Shown here piece after piece: positions 57,201 through 64,000 of a DNA stretch of 64,000 bases. Made by a program: the position numbers and the translations under genes. The DNA is taken from the NCBI GenBank assembly GCA_038030265.1, contig CM075937.1:30050198-30114197 (forward strand), given 5' to 3'. A model generated the notes under the pieces. It was not told where the DNA came from, did not search any database, and saw only the letters and a program-made list of their open reading frames with translations. Source of the stretch: Corythucha ciliata. Its lineage: Eukaryota; Arthropoda; Insecta; Hemiptera; Tingidae. Each line of letters begins with the position of its first letter. Position 1 is the stretch's first letter.

Positions 57201-57966
57201 TTGTTCCCATTTTGTCAAAACGCTTATGATTAAAGAGAGGAAACAATGACTTCTCGAGCATCATCTTTTAGACCGGAGTTAATTGATGTTTTTTGCTGCC
57301 CAGTCATCCATTTAACGCCTCTTTCTAGTGACTCATAACCAATATATTCTTTCACGTTAATTTTGTTTCGAAAGGTCCATTAAAAGAAATTTGACTAGAA
57401 GGGAAAGGCTTCTTTCCCACTTGAACCCAAACGCCTCTTAATTATACTAACTATCTTTCCCTTTCCCTTATCTTAAAACCCCAAAATTTGTGTTCGTTGG
57501 AGTCAGTCAAAGTTCATGGGAAATATAGACACGCTTGCGATACGGAAATTTTGAATGGTTGAAAAGAAAGCCAAAGTCAATAGTGGAAGGGGGGTGTTGG
57601 CGGTTGAATGAAATACACTTGTAACTGGAATCTCCCTCGTTTGGGTGTCAACTTGCAAGCCCAGACCCGAAGTGTCACATAATCTGAAATGAACGCTTCC
57701 TTTCGCTCTTCCACTCACTCTTTCATTTGTTCTATCTCTCTTTTTCTCACTCTCTTTCCATATCTCTCTGCCTCTCTCTAAAAAAAAGTCTGCCGACATG
57801 GTATATGGCGGTGGCGAGGCAAGAGAGTCAAGGAAGAAGAAAAAGAAGAAGAAGAGGAGGCTAAAATTAAACTCAACTTGGCCAAACTAGGACTTTTAAA
57901 AAGGGAAGCAGAGAAGGCGTCGATTTTCAACCCTCTCCCTACCGACACCATCACCGTTCCCGTCCA

Positions 57967-57972
<6 letters not shown>
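54284..57972. other. Unannotated non-coding stretch
   Basis: Nearly 3.7 kb with no recognised gene, RNA or repeat. The open frames at 56404-56745 (-), 57503-57799 (-) and others lack motifs and splice context. Confidence 0.45.

Positions 57973-58030
<58 letters not shown>
57973..58030. repeat. 58 bp poly-T run
   Basis: A pure T tract far longer than any other in the window. It could be the A-tail of a minus-strand retroposon, but the sequence at 58031 onward shows no retroposon motif. Confidence 0.85.
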
Positions 58031-58939
58031 CCATTTCAATCCTTTCCTTCCCATGTTTCAAAGTGGTATTTATTACAGGGTCAAGTCAAACTCGAATATT
58101 TCAATTCCAAAAAGCAAACTCTACATAGAAAAAACGAACCGCCTGCTTTAACTTACCTACACCCCCACCCACCTCCACAAAACTCCCAGGATTATTGCTA
58201 AAAGACCTCTTAGCCCCCCACGAAACGTTTGAACGGAAAGAGACATCTGCAGGTTTCAGCAGTCAGGGAAAGCGAGGGAATTCCACACGTATAGTCTGGA
58301 AAAACGCCAAAAAGTAAGGAAATCCTGTGAACTTACCTGCCGATAAAGTAAGAAAGAAGTAACGTCTGGCCGTAATGTTTTTCATTCGAGTTTTGGAGTT
58401 CTAAGAAATGCTGTTTTTCTTTCGTATCAACGAAGTCCATTAATTATACGTATAGCTCCGTTCATTTGTCAGTCCCGAACCCCGATTTTGTAACCTCGCG
58501 GGTTATCCTGTGGAATCACGCACAAAAAATGATGGAAGGTTAGTATACTTTCCTAAGTAAGCCCAGCTCCGGACGACACACGAACGGCCCCACGGGCCCG
58601 CGGAGCGGCACGGGGCGGGCTTATGTCTCGCATCAGTCACAATAAAGGCAAAAATCAAGGGTCTTAAATCTCCGAGAAATTTACTATCCACTCCGTATAG
58701 CGTGTACCTGTAGTCTGTATAAAGCTCCCACGGATGTTTCTATCCCTTCCGCAAAACTGGGAGAAACGCAAACAGGATAATTTTCGTCAGATGCTTGCAA
58801 GACTGTTCCTTGCCCTCTCGCCCCCCCCCACCCATGCAAGGGTGTAAAAAGGATAAAATTGAGAAAAAGCGATGAACAATTACATTAATTCTGAGCTAAT
58901 TTTTTTTTAATTGAAGTTTTTGGTCTAAATATTCTGCAA

Positions 58940-60175
58940 ACTGCAATTTTTTGGTTTTTTCACCTTCGCGAAATTACACCCGCGCTAGCTTCCCACTACA
59001 GCGTCTCATAATTGAACAGTCGCAAAATAAAAGCAACAATTTGGAGTTTTTCCCGTCTGAAATTCAAGAGGCCGTGAAGGAGCCATGCCGAGACATCACT
59101 CAAAGGGCTGGCAAATAAAGTACTTAAATTACATCACTCGGAGCTAAAAATCTGTGGAATTGACAGTTTCTGGTACAATTTATTTCAGCGAAATTTCGCG
59201 TTTTGCTAGCTATGAAATTGCAACATTTCGTAGGCAAAAAAGAAAGAAATATCCGTGAAGAAATATCCGCGAGAAGTTTTCTGGCAGAATTTTCGCGAAA
59301 CAGCAAGTTTTACTAGGGTCTTTTTATTGGGCGCGAACCCTGGGTAAGCTGACCATATAACTTCCAATTTGAACTTGTATTTATTTGAAATTGAAATTAA
59401 TTCAGTTTGCGGTTGAGGTTCAAATTTGAGCGAAATTGCACGTTTCCTTCGTTTAATTGACAGCTTGGGTCTTAATTTCAGTTCAGCAAGTTTAGGGTCC
59501 TAAAGCAAAATTTCCGTTTAAGGAACATTTTTGAGGGGGCAGAATCCAGGCTAGCCGGCCTCAATTCAGGCCATAGCTTGACTATTGCCCCCCACCAACC
59601 TACCTAGGGTGGTTCTCACTCAGTTATCACTTCCTGGTAGCCTAATTGGTAAAGGCGCCAGACTAGTAGGAAAACGTCGTAGGCTGACGAAGCCCCTACG
59701 CCGAACCCCCTACAAAATCGCCAAATATCCGCAAAATTGGATATTTCCCGGTGAAATTACAAGTTTTAGGGTCAATTTATTCAAGAGGTCGCGGACGCAG
59801 GACTGAGCCCATACCCTGATGAACAGCCGTGTAATGGCAAAATGTAGAGATAAATATTTCTAGGAGTTTGAATATTCGGGTGCTGATTTGAGCAAAATTA
59901 CAAGATTGCTGGCTGAATATCCCCGAAATTAAAAGTTCCGGCTCTTCACTAGGCGTTAATTTGATCAAAATTGAAAGTTCAGGGCCTTATTTTAAACAAA
60001 ATGGCCCGTCGAATACCCAGGAAATTGGAAGTTTCATGGACAAATGTTCGTGGCAATACGACTTTAAGGTCGTTATTCCGGCGAAAATGCGGGTTTCGAG
60101 TCTACAATTTCAGTTAAAATGCAAGGTTCGGGACTTAATTTCAACGAATCAGGAAGTTTCAAGACTCCATCTACA
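58940..60175. repeat. Degenerate AATT-centred repeat, field 4
   Basis: Phrases like GCGAAATT, 'gaaattgcaagttt', 'gaaattacaagtttt' and 'aaaattgaaagttcaggg' recur irregularly, interrupted by the tRNA-derived head at 59590-59690. Units are too diverged to fix a period by eye. It is related in style to T1. Confidence 0.5.
59590..59690 (+). mobile_element. tRNA-derived SINE-like repeat, copy 2 (fragment)
   Basis: Matches the head of copy 1: 'ggtggttctcact', 'cttcctggtagcctaattgg' and 'taaaggcgccagactagta'. The A box is intact and the B-box half is not recognisable, so it is a fragment. Confidence 0.6.
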
Positions 60176-60373
60176 ATCTACTGTCTAAAGAAGGCTCGGC
60201 TCTGTAGAGGGGGCCAAAATGAGCAATATTCGACCACAAAAATTGTCGTACTAAAAGATTCTTCAAGAACCGAATTTATTTTATTTGGTCTTTCTAGTAT
60301 AGCAATTTGAGGCGGGGAGTCTGGCTCATTCCATAAAATTCCGTGCGGTTTTGAATCTTTCAACTGGCAATTT

Positions 60374-60573
60374 CGAGGACCTTCCTCTTCTTCTTATGAA
60401 CTAACAACAACCTCTTTTGCAGTTTTTATCAGTAGGTATGCATTTCGGGCACAGACCGGTGGTCTTTGAGGAGTTAAAGATGCTGACGAGGGGCTACGGT
60501 CTGTACCCGAAATGCATGATAATAAAAACTGCAAAAGAGGTTATTAGTTCCTAAGAAGAAGAGGAAGGTCGTG
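60374..60573. repeat. Inverted repeat with arms of about 85 bp
   Basis: GACCTTCCTCTTCTTCTTA at 60378 pairs with its complement ending near 60571. CCTCTTTTGCAGTTTTTAT and GCATTTCGGG.ACAGACCG also pair. The arms are about 85 bp with a few indels, and the loop is about 35 bp. No coding content. Confidence 0.85.
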
Positions 60574-60599
60574 TAGGAGTAACAACCGAGAAGAAAAGA

Positions 60600-60960
60600 A
60601 AATGAAGTCTGTGCAATTTCGAGGGTTTGACGCAACAAAAAAGCCAATTCGCGAGGTTTCCACAATTGGAAAATCCTATTTCGCGGGGTTTCAAACCAAA
60701 TTTCCAGGATTTGCCCATTTAAAACCCATTAAAGTTTGGTAGATTTCTCTTATTCAAACATAATTTCGCGGGTTTGGATCACTTTGGAGAACCAACGTCA
60801 AGGATTTGAGGATGTAACTGTTTCAAACGAGTATTTCAGATGTTAAGTCAAATAATCAATTTCAGATTTGGCGCCTTCAAAGCCAGTTTCGCGAGTTGAT
60901 ACAGAAATCCGATTTCGTGAGGTTTAATTCTTTAAAACCCAAATTACCGGTAAAACGTAA
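60600..60960. repeat. Degenerate tandem repeat T1-like, field 5 (opposite strand)
   Basis: CCAATTTCGCG-like cores occur near 60615, 60645, 60678, 60699 and 60763, about 30 bp apart where regular, each followed by GGGTTT or GAGGTTT. Read on the minus strand this is the CGAAATTGG core of T1. Confidence 0.6.
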
Positions 60961-63900
60961 ATCATCGAAAAAACTGTCCACTTAACTAACCCCTGAATGA
61001 TTATTTGAAATGATTTTATTCCAAACCCGGGGGCCCCTCGTGTGTCGGGGATGCGGTCTCCTACCCTGACTATCCCTAAAAATCCTGTTGGCTCGGGACA
61101 AATAAGGACGTAGTACGCATAGGTGTTACCCATCAACTACATTTCAGAACTCCAGTTGACACAAAATGGAATTTTCGTTTTCACGTTCATTTACTGGGTG
61201 TGGGTTTGACTTTTCTCGATGGTTTTCGACTTGTAATATTTCGTGTCCCAGACAACAAAATTGGTTCCACGAAATTTTTGGCTGGGAGAAGTGAACTGGC
61301 TCATAGTTATATATAGTGGTGGAGTATTCTAGATAGATCAATTCTAGAATCAGTCTCATTTCTCATTCAATTACTAGTAATAATCCTTGGATAGGGGAGA
61401 CAGGAATGAATGTTGCGGTGTGTGGTTTTCATAACATGGAAATTTTGCTCGTCAGGACGTTGAACGATGATACCCAAGTAACACACAAAACAAGGCTCGT
61501 TCACCAAAACCAATTAGCAAGTTTTAAAGGGTTTACTCAACAACACCCAGTCATCCCCCTTTTTGGAAATTAGTACAAGGAGTTTTTTTTTTTTTTGTAC
61601 AGAAAATGCTAAAAAGTCGTAATTTTCTACAGAACTGCCTTATTAAGGCCTAACCAGGTACTAAAAAACTTGTGAGACCCTCTGAAAGGTTGGTCTATGA
61701 TGGCGGTGGAGAATAGGAGAAAGGCCATCGTAAGTACTGTTTTACTAATTACTTGTTTAAAAATGCCGTTGATTTTTTTCTGGGACTTGTTAAGCTCATC
61801 GCTTCAAAGTTTTACGGCTCAGAAATTATAGGGGTGCTTTAATTTTTAACGAATACTTCACCTAATTATGTGGACACTGTTGAAAAGAAAATAGCCGCCC
61901 CCCCCCCCACCTTTTTATCGGTGTAAGTTGAAATAATATATTTCAATTAATCCAATTTATGGTTTCTGTACAAAAGGCCGGAAGAGTGTCATTTGGGTAA
62001 GTCACGCTATTGGGGGGGGGGGGGGCTTTGTGTTTCCCCGCACGTCACATTCGCTTAGTAACTTAACTGACCTTATGCAGAGTTTTATCGCGGAAACATC
62101 GGTTTATGCTCAGATTGAACCGCTCATTTTGTAAATCGTTCGAAAAACCGATGAGTGGCGGTGGGATCAAGTAGCTGCAGTCATAAGGGGAAAACTTGTG
62201 CTCATACTATGTTTTCTGGCGCCAACATTCGATAGACCTACATTATGATGAAACACACTGCGGAGAAGAAGTTTCCGATTTAAATCTTTCCCTCGCTTCT
62301 TCGTCTACCCTTTGCAGACGAGTCTGGGGTAACCATCGCTTTTGGACTGCAGCCCAAAAACGTTAAAGCCTCCCACCCCCACCCCCTTTCTTGTTGCCTC
62401 GTTTCTACGTGTCCCCAAAGACTCGGGCTTCTCTTCATTTTTATTTTATTTTTTAACTCCTATACATATAACGCCCTCCCTCATCATCTCGGACATCTCA
62501 AGTGAGTGGTTCTAAATTGGTATCTCTCTTCGGGATAACTAAAAAAAGATCGGTCACGTGATTGAGCGCTTCTTCCGCATCTTTTTTCTTGCTCCATCTA
62601 GCTTTAAGGTCAGAGACGGGGTTGTTAGCCAAAAGAGAAAATTAAATTGAAAATAGAAAACAAATCTAGGAACCCCCAAAAAATTGGAGAAAATGAAGAG
62701 CTTTGGAAGGGATATAAGGGTAGAAAGAAGATACCTGATACTCCGTTGATGCTAAGGGAAAATTGTTTAAAGGTGTTGGGCGAGGGGTATTCAAAGGAAG
62801 GTTTCCTAGAATTAGCAGGTATGCGAATGAAGAGAAATGAAGGCATTTTGTAGACTTTTACATGGAATAAATTTTCAAAAACATGGACAGTCCCTCTACA
62901 TCTCCTCCCTAGGAAAGCTCTCGAAAAGCTCTTTCTGAAATGGCAGAAACCACTCAACATTATAACTTTGTTAGAAGAAGGTGTACCAGCAGCGATGTAA
63001 AAATTGTGAAGGGGTTGCAATTTAAAACGCGACTAAGCAGGTTCGACTTGCTCGGGAGAGAATAAAAAAGAAGTGAGAGGGATCCTGTTACACGCAAGGA
63101 ATGCTGTACTATGCAGTTAAAAGCCAGTGAACGACCTTTGTCTCCCTTCGCCTCTCGCGAGGACCCACATTTTGTTTCATTTATTCAAAATTTCCATTCT
63201 ATTTTACTTTTAAACGCTTTTCCTTGTAGAAAATTGCATTGATGATTGAAGGGGGAACGAAGTGACGAGTGAACGAAGGGGGTAAATATTATTATGAATT
63301 TTACTTTTTATACTACCTTGAAACTATAAAAATTAGCCCAGTATTTAGGAACTTTTTAGTACACGTTAAGGTCAATCTTGCCCTCAACGCTATATGTATA
63401 TGAGTATAATCACATGTAGGTTCTTGATATTACCGATCTCACCACCACCCTATCTATGAGGCTGTCATTTTGCGGAATTATTTAATTTATTAAATGTTAC
63501 CTAATTTTTTCTAATTTATCAGAGATAATTAACTTCAATCTTTCATTGCTTTCTGAACCCCTCCCAAAACCCGCTTGCTTTAACCTTATTACGAGTAATT
63601 GGCGTCCTCGACTTTTTTCAATTCGCGAGTCCGGTCTCAGCGAGTTGGCTGTGTTTGGACCCCCCGTCCCGATATACCCGTTCTCGCGTGATTCGACAGT
63701 TTTGTTTTACGACGTAGATATTATGTCTGATCCTTATAGGACGTGCCTGTCACAGAATTGTAAGAGCCTAATTAAATCTGACAGCATTTCTGATTCAATC
63801 CCGATCACCTTTACCCCTTCCCCGCTTATTTTTCGTCGGCGAGCAGAATGAATGGAACCCCTTCTATCGCTGTATAGGAAATTTCCACTGGCACCCACAT

Positions 63901-64000
63901 AGGCCAGGTGGGGAGGGTACAGATTCACAAAATAATGGATGATGATTGAGAGAAAGTACGGTGCCAACGGGGAAAAAAATGGTGATGAAGAAGGGGAATG
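60961..64000. other. Unannotated terminal stretch
   Basis: No gene, RNA or repeat recognised. Contains C11 at 61898-61908 and G14 at 62012-62025. The open frames at 62625-63020 (-) and 63546-63851 (+) show no motif and no splice-phase support. Confidence 0.45.

Noticed and set aside
62625..63020. 131-codon minus-strand frame near the window end
   Set aside because: No motif, no splice signals in phase, and composition like the surrounding non-coding DNA.

Overview
The window reads as animal nuclear DNA, most likely from an arthropod or another invertebrate. The reasons are a Bel/Pao LTR retrotransposon, which is a metazoan-only group, spliceosomal introns with GT/AG borders, tRNA-derived short repeats, LINE fragments and many inverted-repeat DNA elements. 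There are no operons and almost no long open frames. The species cannot be named from the sequence alone.

Only one host gene is supported. It is a tRNA isopentenyltransferase (TRIT1/MiaA family) on the + strand, with four phase-compatible coding exons at 24130-24267, 31555-31742, 31837-32152 and 32268-32467. They run from the segment just after the P-loop to the HERL...VDP...HPNNRRK segment. The P-loop exon and the C-terminal exons were not found and probably lie outside the window or beyond very long introns. Relative to the human enzyme as I recall it, this protein has roughly 150 extra residues between two conserved blocks. The 7.3 kb first intron holds a 2 kb foldback structure.

Layout. 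0.2-0.6 kb: first copy of a dispersed repeat (R1). 1.1-8.3 kb: a complete but dead Bel/Pao element on the - strand, with 239 and 237 bp LTRs and a 5 bp target duplication. Its leader carries a piggyBac-like element (TTAA target) and a MITE. 8.3-24 kb: non-coding DNA with many foldback/MITE elements. 22.3-23.1 kb: a broken LINE reverse transcriptase. 24.1-32.5 kb: the TRIT1 exons and their repeat-filled introns. 35.7-41.4 kb: degenerate 29-30 bp tandem repeats and a 5'-truncated LINE with an ATT-repeat tail. 41.9-44.4 kb: a TTAA-target foldback and a 2 kb foldback. 43.5-52.6 kb: a recent, nearly identical tandem duplication in the order B-A-partial A-B-A, with poly-C tracts at several unit junctions. 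52.7-61 kb: tRNA-derived repeats, further inverted-repeat elements, a 58 bp poly-T run and more degenerate tandem repeats. 61-64 kb: no recognised feature.

The genes do not form a shared pathway. The main interest is the architecture: nested transposons that give a relative time order, a long double-stranded-RNA-capable palindrome inside a host intron, a retroposed hairpin with a tRNA-like body in its loop, and a minisatellite-like family recurring in several fields. All calls come from reading the sequence and from remembered family features. No alignment or database search was run.
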